From Candidatus Thiodiazotropha sp. CDECU1 (GTDB taxonomy: Bacteria > Pseudomonadota > Gammaproteobacteria > Chromatiales > Chromatiaceae): DNA of 64,000 bases. Made by a program: the position numbers and the translations under genes. This document shows positions 8,450-17,912 of this stretch, piece after piece (position 1 is the first letter of the stretch; the number at the start of each line of letters is the position of its first letter). Below the pieces are notes generated by a model that saw nothing but the letters and a program-made list of their open reading frames with translations, was not told where the DNA came from and ran no database searches. Location of the stretch: positions 1,550,001 through 1,614,000 of the forward strand of contig NZ_OY734020.1 of the NCBI RefSeq assembly GCF_963455295.1, read 5' to 3'.

Positions 8450-9601
8450 TCACCTGGTGTAGTACCTTGCGTCGTCGGTAAACCCGGTGATGTCTGAAGA
8501 GGTCTGTCCGTGGAAGATCTCGACCTTTAGCCGTCTCGTCTCCATAAGTTGTACGAGTACAACCGCATCGATAAAGCTGTAGTTGTCCATGCTCAGGCCC
8601 TGGGTGAAACTCAGGCGGTCCCAGGGTACAGCGCCGTCATAGTATTCATAGCTGACCAGGTCATATTTGACCAAGCCACTGGAGAGAGTGACATTAGCCG
8701 GGTCCGGTGTGTTGCCGAGAACGCCGAACTGCCGCTGTTCCCCCGCATAATCTCCGAAAGAGGCGATAATGTGATCGGGAACGATATAGTCGTAGGAAAA
8801 GGATAGATGTCCCAGCCAGTAGTTATTGGGATCAAGGCCGGCATAACCATTGGTGTTTTCCAGGAACCAGTTGCCTACCAGATGGCCGTCGATGTCGTGA
8901 TCGATTTTTCCGCCTACCGGCTCAACCGTGCGCAGGGACTTGGATAACAGGGTCTGACGTATAGTGTCATTGAAGTAGTCAAAGGGATCCGGGGTATGAA
9001 TCTTCCAAGGTTCTGCCGTGTAGCTGTCGGGATTGATAAAACCCGAAAGGGTTATATCGTTGTCAACCAGATTATAATCCACCGAGCCCGAATAACTGCC
9101 CAGGATCTCACCCGCCGATACGCTGATGTCTGTGTTGACGTATTGACCATTCGCCGGTGCATGAAGCGCCAATTTGTCAGAGAGATTATCCACGTGGATG
9201 TAGATCGATTGGATGGTATCGCTATGATCGATGACAAACCGATAGTCATCATTGTTGAAGTTCCCCATGTGCTGGATACTGCTTACAGTGCCATCAGCAG
9301 GTGCATAGACATCGATCTCTATTGTTTCTGTACCACCAAAATCGGGTGATACATAGTACTGGTGATCGATGGGCGTTACGTGGTTACCGATCATACCGCC
9401 CAGGGGAAGGATGAACTCAATTTCGGAGAGGTCGACCGGGGGATACTCGAAGCGGGAGAATTGGGTTACTTCATTGGCTGGTGAGTCACTGCTGCCGCCA
9501 CCGCCACCGCCACCACAAGCTGTCAATAGCAACAGGCACAATCCCGTAATCGTTAGGTGGAAGAGTCTTTTACCGGTAGCCTGAGGTGCCGGGGTATACA
9601 T
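8450..9601 (-). CDS. secreted lipoprotein with M23-like fold, function unknown
   Basis: A 383-residue outer-membrane or periplasmic lipoprotein. The lipobox LLLLTAC is followed by a run of seven glycines and a Ser-rich linker. A central region (HVTPIDHQYYV, then VYAPADGTVSSI, then SIYIHVDNLS) resembles M23/LytM domains in layout, but I cannot line up a full set of zinc ligands, so enzymatic activity is doubtful. ATG 9601 gives a compact signal peptide; a TTG at 9628 adds nine residues. Confidence 0.6.
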   Translation of the reverse strand: MYTPAPQATGKRLFHLTITGLCLLLLTACGGGGGGGSSDSPANEVTQFSRFEYPPVDLSEIEFILPLGGMIGNHVTPIDHQYYVSPDFGGTETIEIDVYAPADGTVSSIQHMGNFNNDDYRFVIDHSDTIQSIYIHVDNLSDKLALHAPANGQYVNTDISVSAGEILGSYSGSVDYNLVDNDITLSGFINPDSYTAEPWKIHTPDPFDYFNDTIRQTLLSKSLRTVEPVGGKIDHDIDGHLVGNWFLENTNGYAGLDPNNYWLGHLSFSYDYIVPDHIIASFGDYAGEQRQFGVLGNTPDPANVTLSSGLVKYDLVSYEYYDGAVPWDRLSFTQGLSMDNYSFIDAVVLVQLMETRRLKVEIFHGQTSSDITGFTDDARYYTR

Positions 9602-10029
9602 CGAACACCGCCCATATTGGTATGACAATTCTATCTGAGATTATAGACACTTTTTGCTGTTATTCGGGTTAACAGAAGAATGATTGTGCAGTGATCAAGT
9701 CATAGTATCCATGTGGATATAGCTTCTGTAATCAGAACTAGAATCCTATACGGGGTGGAGTGTGGCATGATGCTGTCTGCATGTCCTACAATAGGGTTGC
9801 ATCAGAAGACGATCTTTAATCAATAATGTTTTGGACAGGGCAATAACAACAACTTACGGATAAACATGAAAAATATTCTTATTCGCATCAAATCAAGTTT
9901 GCCTGGGTGCGTTTAAGATATCCTCCAGTTGGCCGTTATCTAACTCTCAGATAGTTGAAGAACCTTGATATCTCCATTGGATAAGGCGCTCACACACCAC
10001 TCTCTTTTCATTTGGGTGACATACCGCAA
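9602..10029. other. intergenic region between divergent genes, no feature recognised
   Basis: About 430 bp between the lipoprotein and the GGDEF-EAL gene. It is AT-rich and presumably holds both promoters. I see no RNA gene, sigma-54 site or strong palindrome. Confidence 0.5.
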
Positions 10030-13000
10030 ATGATGTCCGCACTCACGCTTAAGCAAATCTTCTCTACTGAGGTCGAGACTGTCTCAGCGGATATTCCAAT
10101 TGACAAAGTCCTGTTGCGGATGGAGCGCAATCAGATCAGTTGTCTTGTGGCCGTGGATGAGAACCGGCGACCCATCGGTATCTTCACGGAACAGGATGCA
10201 ATCAGGATCATGGCGGAGAGACAGAGCGTCCGCGAAATCCGCATGAACGATGTGATGAGCAACTCTCCTCTGACGGCAGCTGAGAATATGGATTTCCACG
10301 ATGCCTACCGCATCATGTCGGAGAAAAAATATCGCCATCTACTGGTAGTCGATGATGAAGGTTGTCTGAGTGGCCTTGTCAGTGAAGCCGATTTTCTGCA
10401 CCACATGGGAATGGAGTATCTGGTCGAGCTAAAGACCGTCGAGTCGGCCATGACCCGCCATGTGATGTCCCTCGACCCGAGCGATACACTGGTCAAGGCG
10501 GTGCGCCTCATGGCCGAGCACCAGATCAGTTGTGTAGTGGTCTGTATCGATGGAATACCTGAAGGTATATTGACGGAACGGGATATCGTCCACCTGGCTC
10601 AGTCACTGAATCAGGATGATGAGATCACTGTCGGGCAGGTGATGCATAGTCCGGTGTTCACCTGTCATGCGGAAATCCCCATGCAGGAAGCAGCGCGCAT
10701 GATGGAAAACAAGCGCATCCGTCGCCTGGTAGTGATCCGGGCAGATGGTAATCTGTGCGGTGTTATTACCCGGCACGACATCGTCAAGGCTCTGCAGGGT
10801 CGTTATGTGGAGTATCTGCATGAGACGCTGGTGCGCACCAGCCGGGATCTGCAGAACACCCTGAGTAATCTGCGTGAAGCCCAGCAGAAGGTATTCCTGC
10901 TGAATCTGATCGAGCAGATCGACGATGCTATCTATATTATCGAGTCTGAATCGGGGCGTATCATCGAGGTCAACGATAAGGCTTGCGAGATGTTGGGCTA
11001 TAGCCGGGATGAGCTTTGTATCCTTATGGTATGGGAGATATCCGCCGCCATCGAGAATGAGAGCAGCTGGCGGCGTGAACAGGCCAACTTGAAGATACAA
11101 GGCAGCTCGACTGAATCCACCCTGCATCGCAGACAGGACGGTGCGCTTATTCCTGTAGAGGTGAATTCGAAATATCTGCGGCATGAGGAGATTGACTACT
11201 CCCTTGCCGTCGCCAGGGATTTAACCCATGTGAAGCGCCAGGAAGAGAGGCTGTTGCTGCTTAGAGAGGCATTGGAGGCGACCCCCAATGCAATTGCGAT
11301 TACCGATAACATCGGTTCAATTCAATGGACCAATCCTGCATTCAATCAACTGACAGGTTATGCGCAGGACGAGGTCAACGATCTGTCATTCGACGAGATA
11401 ATCGACCCCCAGCAGCAGGATATGTCCATACTGAGTGACATTTGGCAGGCGATTGTTTCGAGAAACACCTGGCGTGGCGAGATCTCCAATATCCACAGGG
11501 ATGGCCGGCGTTATCAAGCCTCCATCACCATGACGCCAGTGGTGGACGACAGTGACGAGGTTACACACTACATTGCGGTAATAGAGGATATCACTGAGCG
11601 GCATAAACAGATAACCCGGCTAAATCTGTATGCCACCCTGTTCGAGAATACCCATGAAGGGGTGATGGTGACGGATGGAAGAGGTATCATCCAGATGGTA
11701 AACCAGGCGTTCACCAAACTGACCGGATATTCAGAATCTGAAGCAATCGGTAAGCGGCCCGATATTCTAAAGTCGGGTAAACACGACCATTTATTCTATG
11801 AAGAACTATGGGTCAGTCTCCGGAATAGTGGCCACTGGCAGGGTGAGATCTGGAATCGTCGCAAGAGTGGTGAGATCTATCCGGAATTATTGAGTATCAG
11901 CAGTGTCAACGACGATCAGGATGAGTTGAAATACTATGTAGGTGTCTTCTCCGATATCAGTCAATTGAAACAGACAGAGGCCGAACTCGAGTATCTGGCC
12001 CATCATGACCCATTGACCCGTCTCGCCAATCGCCGCCTGCTAATGTCCCAATTGGAATATGGCCTGAAAGCGGCCCATCGAAAGCAGGATAGGGTGGCGC
12101 TGCTGGTCATGGATCTGGACCGCTTCAAGGATATCAACGACAGTTATGGCCATCTGATTGGAGACGAACTGTTGCAGCTCGTTGCCGGTCGTCTCAACCA
12201 TCGCTTACGTGAAAGCGATCTGGTGACCCGCCTGGGTGGCGACGAGTTTGCTGTGCTGATGCAGGGGCTGGATCATCCTGAGGATGCGGCCTTGCTCGCC
12301 AGCGAGATCATTCAGACCCTGAACGAACCCTGCCAACTCAAGGATGGGCTTGAACTCCAGGTCGGTACCAGTATCGGTATCAGTCTCTACCCTGAACACG
12401 GCGCCACTGCTGAAACCCTGCTGCAACATGCCGATTCCGCGCTCTACCAGGCGAAGAAGGAGGGTCGTGGTCGCTTCTGCTACTTCTCCGAGGAGTTGAC
12501 CCGGGCCGCCCGGCAACGCATCGAGATCCATAACAATCTCAGACACGCCCTTGCTGAGAATAGACTGAGTGTCTTCTATCAACCCCAGATAGAGTTCGAG
12601 AGCGGTACTATCGTGGGTGCTGAGGCGCTATTGCGTTGGCGCGACCCTGAACTGGGTAATATATCCCCGGACCTGTTTATCCCGGTCGCAGAGGAGACCG
12701 GCCTGATCAGTCGTATCGGTGATTGGGTGATCCGTGAAGTTTGCATTCAGGGAAAACAATGGATGGAACAAAACCGTCCCCCTCTCTCTCTTGCAGTCAA
12801 TCTCTCTGTACACCAACTGCGGCAGGGGGATTTCGTGGAAAAGGTGCGGAATATCGTCGATGAAACAGGCTATCCTACGGGGCAGCTCTCGTTTGAAGTC
12901 ACAGAGAGCGCGATTATGGAGCGGGAAACAGAGGCACTGGAGGTGCTGAATCGACTGCGCAAGATCGGACTGCATCTCTCTATCGATGACTTCGGTACCG

Positions 13001-13347
13001 GCTACTCCTCCCTCGCGCATCTGCAACGTATGCCGCTTGATGAATTGAAGATCGACAAAACCTTCATCGATGATATACCCCACAAACGGGAAGATATGGA
13101 GATCACATCCACCATCATTGCGATGGCCAGGAACCTGGGTCTGATCGTACTTGCCGAGGGTGTTGAAACCGATGCACAGTATCATTTTCTGCAGCAGCAG
13201 GGTTGCGATTTCTTTCAGGGTTATCTCATCAGTCCACCCCTGGACACAGAGGCTTTTACAAGGTTCATGGATCTGGAACCTGAACGTTTGAGTGGTAACG
13301 GTTTCCGCCGCTGGCAACCACATGATGCTGAACCCTCGCGGTCGTAA
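10030..13347 (+). CDS. CBS-CBS-PAS-GGDEF-EAL cyclic-di-GMP signalling protein
   Basis: A ~1105-residue cytoplasmic signalling protein. In order it has four CBS motifs (about 8-255), three PAS domains with PAC tails (about 285-400, 410-525, 530-650), a GGDEF domain with an intact RLGGDEF motif (GGDEF at 736-740) and an EAL domain with EALLRW at about 865. Both catalytic signatures are intact, so it may synthesise and degrade c-di-GMP. CBS pairs usually sense adenine nucleotides, and PAS domains redox or oxygen. ATG 10030 or 10033 is likely; a TTG at 10012 would add six residues. No membrane segment is visible. Confidence 0.94.
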   Translation: MMSALTLKQIFSTEVETVSADIPIDKVLLRMERNQISCLVAVDENRRPIGIFTEQDAIRIMAERQSVREIRMNDVMSNSPLTAAENMDFHDAYRIMSEKKYRHLLVVDDEGCLSGLVSEADFLHHMGMEYLVELKTVESAMTRHVMSLDPSDTLVKAVRLMAEHQISCVVVCIDGIPEGILTERDIVHLAQSLNQDDEITVGQVMHSPVFTCHAEIPMQEAARMMENKRIRRLVVIRADGNLCGVITRHDIVKALQGRYVEYLHETLVRTSRDLQNTLSNLREAQQKVFLLNLIEQIDDAIYIIESESGRIIEVNDKACEMLGYSRDELCILMVWEISAAIENESSWRREQANLKIQGSSTESTLHRRQDGALIPVEVNSKYLRHEEIDYSLAVARDLTHVKRQEERLLLLREALEATPNAIAITDNIGSIQWTNPAFNQLTGYAQDEVNDLSFDEIIDPQQQDMSILSDIWQAIVSRNTWRGEISNIHRDGRRYQASITMTPVVDDSDEVTHYIAVIEDITERHKQITRLNLYATLFENTHEGVMVTDGRGIIQMVNQAFTKLTGYSESEAIGKRPDILKSGKHDHLFYEELWVSLRNSGHWQGEIWNRRKSGEIYPELLSISSVNDDQDELKYYVGVFSDISQLKQTEAELEYLAHHDPLTRLANRRLLMSQLEYGLKAAHRKQDRVALLVMDLDRFKDINDSYGHLIGDELLQLVAGRLNHRLRESDLVTRLGGDEFAVLMQGLDHPEDAALLASEIIQTLNEPCQLKDGLELQVGTSIGISLYPEHGATAETLLQHADSALYQAKKEGRGRFCYFSEELTRAARQRIEIHNNLRHALAENRLSVFYQPQIEFESGTIVGAEALLRWRDPELGNISPDLFIPVAEETGLISRIGDWVIREVCIQGKQWMEQNRPPLSLAVNLSVHQLRQGDFVEKVRNIVDETGYPTGQLSFEVTESAIMERETEALEVLNRLRKIGLHLSIDDFGTGYSSLAHLQRMPLDELKIDKTFIDDIPHKREDMEITSTIIAMARNLGLIVLAEGVETDAQYHFLQQQGCDFFQGYLISPPLDTEAFTRFMDLEPERLSGNGFRRWQPHDAEPSRS

Positions 13348-13376
13348 TTCTGATCACTCTGGTCATCAACTCCGAA

Positions 13377-14285
13377 ATGATTAACCAGATCACGCGGCTG
13401 TTTCCTCTTTGGGCAGTACTGTTTTCACTGATGGCTTTTGGCAAGCCAGACCTTTTCATCGATTTGAAACCCGCGATAGTCCCTCTGTTGGGTGTGGTGA
13501 TGTTCGGCATGGGGATGACCCTGACCTGGCAAAACTTCACTGCTGTATTGAAAAGACCCGCTGCAATAGGTTTGGGCGTAGTGTTACAGTATCTGGTAAT
13601 GCCCTTGGCTGCCTGGGTGATAGCCGAATTGCTCGGTCTACCACCCTATCTGATGGCGGGACTGGTTCTGGTGGGGGCATGTCCCGGCGGTACGGCATCC
13701 AATGTGGTTTGCTATCTGGCGCGGGGGGATGTTGCCCTATCCATTACCCTGACCACTGCCTCTACCTTGCTGGCAATAGTTGCCACACCTCTACTCACCT
13801 GGCTCTACGTGGGACAGAAGGTACCTGTACCTGTAGTGAGTATGCTCTGGTCTATCTTCAAGATTGTGTTGTTGCCGGTTATGTTCGGGGTTGTTGTAAA
13901 TACCCTGTTCGGTCGGAGACTAGCTGCTGTCAAACATATCTTTCCCCTGGTCTCGGTACTGGCCATCGTGGTGATCATCGCCATAATCGTAGCGCTCAAT
14001 GAAGGCAACCTTGCTACGCTGGGCATTAGCCTTGCCTTGGCGGTGATGCTGCACAACCTGGTTGGACTCTTGAGTGGCTACTGGCTGCCAAGAATTTTGG
14101 GTATGGATGATCGAATCTGCCGAACCCTGGCGATCGAGGTGGGGATGCAGAATTCTGGACTGGGTGTGGCCTTGGCGGTGAAATATTTCTCCGCCGCGGC
14201 GGCATTGCCTGGTGCCCTGTTTTCCATCTGGCACAACCTAACCGGCTCGATGTTGGCCGGGTATTGGTCGCGGCGCGATTCTTAG
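13377..14285 (+). CDS. bile acid:sodium symporter (BASS) family transporter
   Basis: A 302-residue inner-membrane protein with about nine to ten hydrophobic segments. It carries the BASS-family blocks FGMGMTL near residue 45 and VLVGACPGGTASNVVCYLARGD near 95-120, the sodium-binding crossover region. Family members carry organic anions, pantoate, pyruvate or arsenite-like substrates with Na+; the cargo cannot be told here. It starts 29 bp after the GGDEF-EAL gene and may be co-transcribed with it. Confidence 0.9.
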   Translation: MINQITRLFPLWAVLFSLMAFGKPDLFIDLKPAIVPLLGVVMFGMGMTLTWQNFTAVLKRPAAIGLGVVLQYLVMPLAAWVIAELLGLPPYLMAGLVLVGACPGGTASNVVCYLARGDVALSITLTTASTLLAIVATPLLTWLYVGQKVPVPVVSMLWSIFKIVLLPVMFGVVVNTLFGRRLAAVKHIFPLVSVLAIVVIIAIIVALNEGNLATLGISLALAVMLHNLVGLLSGYWLPRILGMDDRICRTLAIEVGMQNSGLGVALAVKYFSAAAALPGALFSIWHNLTGSMLAGYWSRRDS

Positions 14286-14514
14286 CATATGCGTAGCTTG
14301 TACGCGACTATATCCACCTTGGAATCGAGTCTGCGCAGCATTGCAGACCCTATAGATACTGCGGCAAGGGTGACGAAGTCGTATACGCCGCGAATTTATA
14401 ACAAAACGATAACGATTGAAGTGATCGGCTAGCAAACCTACTCACAAGGAAGTAGTGTTTAATCAACCTGGAAAAGAGTCCATGGCACAGATGTGATGTG
14501 ATTGGAGAATACTG

Positions 14515-15105
14515 GTGAAATACAAAACGATGGGTTTGTTGGCGCTTGGCCTTATTTGTGTTACGTCGAATGTGATGGGAGCAAAAGCCATATTGGCCGG
14601 TGGCTGCTTCTGGTGTATGGAGTCCGATTTCGAAAAACTGGACGGTGTCAGTGATGTAATATCCGGGTTTACCGGGGGTACACTGAAAAACCCTACATAT
14701 AATGGTGATCATACCGGCCACTATGAGGCTGTGGAGATAACCTACGATCCCAATAAGGTCAGTTACAAAAAGCTTCTGGATCACTTTTGGGTGAATATTG
14801 ATCCCTTTGACGACCGGGGACAGTTTTGCGATAAAGGCCACAGCTACTTAAGCGCAATCTTTGTGGCAAATAAAACAGAGAGAGCGATCGCAGAGCGTTC
14901 GATGAAGCGGGTAGAGAAGCAATTTCCTGACAAGGAGATTGCCACCAGGATTTTACCGACGTCGACCTTCTATCCCATTCAAGGGGCGGAAAGCCATCAC
15001 CAGGATTTCTACAAAAACTATCCGATACGTTACAAATACTATCGCTGGAATTGTGGTCGAGATCAGCGTTTGAGTGAGATATGGGCTGAGGAGTCAATAA
15101 ACTGA
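14515..15105 (+). CDS. msrA: peptide methionine sulfoxide reductase MsrA, exported
   Basis: MsrA reduces methionine-S-sulfoxide in oxidised proteins. The 196-residue product has a hydrophobic signal sequence (GLLALGLICVTSNVMG), then the catalytic GCFWC motif, GYTGG-like SGFTGGTLKNPTY, GHYEAVEITYDP and the HQDFY motif. It is probably periplasmic. The start is GTG 14515 with a GGAGA ribosome site. No MsrB domain is fused. It stands alone between the transporter and an AT-rich gap. Confidence 0.95.
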   Translation: MKYKTMGLLALGLICVTSNVMGAKAILAGGCFWCMESDFEKLDGVSDVISGFTGGTLKNPTYNGDHTGHYEAVEITYDPNKVSYKKLLDHFWVNIDPFDDRGQFCDKGHSYLSAIFVANKTERAIAERSMKRVEKQFPDKEIATRILPTSTFYPIQGAESHHQDFYKNYPIRYKYYRWNCGRDQRLSEIWAEESIN

Positions 15106-15445
15106 TAGTAAGTTACAGCTTGTCTAACAGGGGGTAATTCTCTTCCTTTTATCGATCTTGGATCTGCATGTGATTCGTATTTCATTCTAAGTACCTATTC
15201 ATAACGGGTATCAGTTTACATGCCAGGTCTTGGTTGGTTTCATATTGATCAATGTTTTGTTGATATTGCTTTTTAAGCGAACCGTAGAGACTCATCTCCT
15301 ATTTGATAGCTGCCAACTGGTAATAATTATCTATTGTTTATTTTTGTACCAACTGCACAGTTTTACCGCATGGGAATGGAATTCCCAAATCGATCTGGCT
15401 ACAATCGCGTTTTATACGACGATTGAATACTGGAGTTTTTAAGAC
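15106..15445. other. AT-rich intergenic region, no convincing gene
   Basis: About 340 bp after msrA. A 70-codon hydrophobic frame (15230-15442) lacks an ATG at its start and a ribosome site, so I do not annotate it. The region probably contains the promoter of the outer-membrane barrel gene. Confidence 0.4.
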
Positions 15446-16024
15446 ATGGATACGCGTAAAAATGTTATATCTGCCTCACTCCTGCTGGCGTTCTTGGTTG
15501 CTGGATTCTCAACACCTCTGTTTGCCATTGATTACTCATTCATAGAGGGACGATTTCTTCTCGATGCAGAGTTCGATGATGTCAACGATGATGGGGATGG
15601 TTTTCGTTTCGCAGGCTCTTTCCAGGTCACCAATGAAATCTACGCCTTTGCCAAATACGATGACGTGGAACTCGATGACAGTAATGTTGATTTTTCCCTG
15701 TTGAGACTAGGTGCCGGATATATTCATCCTCTCAATGCCGTCTGGGATGCCAATGTATCCCTGGCCTATGCAGATGCGGAAGCCGATGGGCCGGGTGGTG
15801 ATGCTGATGACAGCGGATATGAGCTGAGTGGGGGTGTTCGTGGAATGGTCAAACCCCAGATTGAGGTGCGCGCCAGTCTGAACCACATTGATATCGAAGA
15901 CAGCGACACCTATTTCACGCTTGGTGGTGACTACTATTTCTTGCCCAATGTCGCTGCCGGTGTCGAGATCGATATGGGGGGAGACTACGAAACCCTGTCT
16001 ATAGGGGCAAGGTACTTTTTCTAG
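15446..16024 (+). CDS. small outer-membrane beta-barrel protein
   Basis: A 192-residue exported protein. It has a signal peptide with likely cleavage after LFA near residue 27, then alternating amphipathic strands (YSFIEGRFLLDAEF, GFRFAGSFQVTNEIYAFAKYD, LRLGAGYIHPL, YELSGGVRGMV, TFLGGDYYFL-type). It ends in Phe (ARYFF), the C-terminal signature for BAM-assembled barrels. Acidic loops (DDVNDDGDG, ADGPGGDADD) could bind cations. It resembles OmpA-like or OmpX-size porin-like proteins; function unknown. Confidence 0.75.
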   Translation: MDTRKNVISASLLLAFLVAGFSTPLFAIDYSFIEGRFLLDAEFDDVNDDGDGFRFAGSFQVTNEIYAFAKYDDVELDDSNVDFSLLRLGAGYIHPLNAVWDANVSLAYADAEADGPGGDADDSGYELSGGVRGMVKPQIEVRASLNHIDIEDSDTYFTLGGDYYFLPNVAAGVEIDMGGDYETLSIGARYFF

Positions 16025-16256
16025 TTGAAAAGCGATCCAATTCTTCCAACACACGCCGATGTTGATCGGTGTGTTCGTGGATGGCGGGAAAGCCTGACAC
16101 CTTCATCCACTGTTCCCCTTGGGTGAAATGTTCCCTGGTGTGAGTTACCAGCTTCTCCCAACCGGTTAACCAGGGTGACGAATTCACGATGAGTGTCATC
16201 CATCTCATCTATACCCAGCAGGTAGCGTTGTTGAAATTATCGATCAGTTGGGACAT
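16021..16256 (-). pseudogene. bacteriohemerythrin pseudogene (frameshifted and internally deleted)
   Basis: Read on the minus strand, three frames each carry a piece of a bacteriohemerythrin. MSQLIDNF (from ATG 16256) is followed by RYLLGIDEMDDTHREFVTLVNRL in a second frame, then EKLVTHTREHFTQGEQWMKV...FPAIHEHTDQHRRVLEEL in a third. About ten residues expected between VNRL and EKLV are missing. Diiron-ligand His residues of several helices are still readable, so decay is recent. The 3' end reaches the convergent barrel gene. Bacteriohemerythrins bind O2 and are often linked to microaerobic metabolism. Confidence 0.75.
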
Positions 16257-16259
16257 CAC

Positions 16260-16490
16260 TCAATTTGTCAATTCTTGGCGTTGATAGTCGATCATTTTGA
16301 CCACCTTTCGGGCGATGTATTGAGCATACTCATCAACATTTTCGTAATCATGATCGATGGCGAGAGCTGTCAGTTCCTGCATCAGTTCGCGCAGCTTGGC
16401 GACTTCGCTGAGTTTGCGACCGCAGGTTAGACAGAGCATGCCATTGTCCCGACATGCATTCTTGCCTTGGCAGGGGGTAAATGTAGCCAT
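16260..16490 (-). CDS. small Cys-containing protein, unknown, possibly metal-binding
   Basis: A 76-residue protein with four cysteines in its first 23 residues (C-x5-C, then C-x2-C in CLTCGRK), followed by a helical, charged region (LSEVAKLRELMQELTALAID...). This suggests a small zinc- or Fe-S-binding N-terminal knuckle. It lies between the SIR2-like gene (stop ~24 bp upstream) and the broken hemerythrin, all on the minus strand, so the three probably formed one operon. I do not recognise a family. Confidence 0.55.
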   Translation of the reverse strand: MATFTPCQGKNACRDNGMLCLTCGRKLSEVAKLRELMQELTALAIDHDYENVDEYAQYIARKVVKMIDYQRQELTN

Positions 16491-16514
16491 GGTTGATTAG
16501 ATATTCCTGGTTGT

Positions 16515-17414
16515 TCAACATCCAACGTCTTGTATCGAACCGGCTTCTTTGCTCACCAGTTCGGGAGGAGCGGTTACACTTTTACCTAGAAAGTCATCGA
16601 TGTCGGCTTCAATGATCTCAAGGTTCATCTTTTTGCAAAAACGGCGCTCCTTATCATTTGGTTCAGGGATCAAGGCCCAACCGGCAGGGTTACCTGCGGC
16701 ATAGATGATATCAGAGAGCACCATGCGTTCGGTATCACGGGTCATTCGCAGGCCCAGGAACAGATAGCGCTTGTCTTTGCGATACTCTTTAAGGAATTTA
16801 GGCATCCCGAACCCACCCATCAGTTCAGTGATGTAATCCACATAGTCCGCATCCGAGGCGATATAGGTCGCATCGGGGGCCGGGCTTCCCATCGGTTTGA
16901 ACAGGATCGGCAAGGAGGTATCGACTGCCGATTGATCGATCTCGGATGCAGAGTACTTCTCACCATCATAGTGATGAATCCGAAAACGGTAGTCGGTGCC
17001 GCCGATCCTTGCTATACCGCGGATCAGGGTATGTGGCGTAGTGCTGTAACTCTGTTGCAGTTGGGTGTCCCTATTGATGTCGACGATATAGGCCGGCTTG
17101 ATCGATTCCAGCCAGGCATGCAAGGGTGATTGGGTCCAGGACTGCTCTGCATAGGTCGTGTCCAGAAAACGATGCACCGCATTTCGCCCGCGCTTCAGTT
17201 CCACATCCATGGCTGCTCTGGCGAATTCATACATCAGTCTTGGTGCCATGGGTTTGCCACCATTCATGGCAAGAATCAGACTGTCACTATCAGCCGGGAT
17301 AGGCTCACCTGTCTCAGAATGAGACGATCCCTTGAGCGCACCTGCACCGAGATAGGGCACTATATCACCCGACGCAACACCCGCTTTGAGTGCCTGAAAA
17401 TTCATCTCCGACAT
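16515..17414 (-). CDS. SIR2-like domain protein in the nif region
   Basis: A 299-residue protein starting at ATG 17414 (GGAG ribosome site). The N terminus, GVASGDIVPYLGAGALKGS, carries the nucleotide-binding GAG of SIR2-like Rossmann folds. Later RKDKRYLFLGLRMTRDTERM resembles the FxGYS-like terminal part of SIR2_2 domains. Such proteins bind or consume NAD+; some are deacylases, many are NADases in defence systems. Here it lies near draT, whose product also consumes NAD+, and shares a strand with a Cys-rich gene. I cannot tell catalysis from the sequence. Confidence 0.65.
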   Translation of the reverse strand: MSEMNFQALKAGVASGDIVPYLGAGALKGSSHSETGEPIPADSDSLILAMNGGKPMAPRLMYEFARAAMDVELKRGRNAVHRFLDTTYAEQSWTQSPLHAWLESIKPAYIVDINRDTQLQQSYSTTPHTLIRGIARIGGTDYRFRIHHYDGEKYSASEIDQSAVDTSLPILFKPMGSPAPDATYIASDADYVDYITELMGGFGMPKFLKEYRKDKRYLFLGLRMTRDTERMVLSDIIYAAGNPAGWALIPEPNDKERRFCKKMNLEIIEADIDDFLGKSVTAPPELVSKEAGSIQDVGC

Positions 17415-17529
17415 TGATAGTCTCCAGTTTGATAGATTGATATAGAGATAAAGCAAGACACAGGCCAACCAGTTAAATCGAAGAGAAACAGGTTGTTAAT
17501 ATAACTCTTGTGCTTACCGTCAATCGATT

Positions 17530-17547
17530 TTGTAGGTTTTCCTACAA
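17530..17547. promoter_or_regulatory. perfect 7-bp palindrome with 4-bp spacer, possible operator
   Basis: TTGTAGGTTTTCCTACAA lies in the divergent region between the SIR2-like gene and the ORF at 17,677, 116 bp upstream of the SIR2-like start. The dyad is perfect over 7 bp. It is too short of a T-tract to be a terminator and looks like a dimer-binding operator; the regulator is unknown. Confidence 0.4.
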
Positions 17548-17676
17548 GCCGGGAAACAAATTGGCGAGCTTATTGTGTTGTTAATCATCAGCTGATGTTT
17601 GTTGTTGTCTGAGTCTGAAGTGATTTGGCATGAATAGTGTAGTTAACTTTCAACGGGCCAGATTGAGTATCGAACT

Positions 17677-17892
17677 ATGCAGGAATCAGATTTTCGGGAA
17701 GTTGCAGTTGATTTTATCCATCTGGCACCCTTCCTTAGTGCGGCATTCATGTATGCCGCTGCGTGGTATAATATCCACTTCTTTTATGCGTCGGATGGGG
17801 CATCTGAGAATAGGACCAAGGCCGTTGATTACTATTGCGATCAATATCGAAAGATGTTGATGGAGTTTATGCATGACTTCTCTCAGGCTTAA
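17677..17892 (+). CDS. small unknown protein between SIR2-like gene and draT
   Basis: A 71-residue protein with a hydrophobic, aromatic-rich middle (VAVDFIHLAPFLSAAFMYAAAWYNIHFFYA) and an amphipathic C terminus (YYCDQYRKMLMEFMHDF). I do not recognise it. It is followed 20 bp later by another plus-strand ORF, together forming a two-gene unit convergent with draT. Upstream, 17626-17640 resembles a sigma-54 site but has GT in place of the essential GC. Confidence 0.45.
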   Translation: MQESDFREVAVDFIHLAPFLSAAFMYAAAWYNIHFFYASDGASENRTKAVDYYCDQYRKMLMEFMHDFSQA

Positions 17893-17912
17893 CCAGATAT
17901 TGGATTTACTCC

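Noticed and set aside
15230-15442. 70-codon hydrophobic frame
   Set aside because: No ATG at the start, no ribosome site, AT-rich composition that yields hydrophobic frames by chance.
17626-17640. Sigma-54 promoter upstream of the 17,677 ORF
   Set aside because: The -24 part TTTGGCAT fits, but GT replaces the essential GC at -12 with the right spacing, so function is doubtful.
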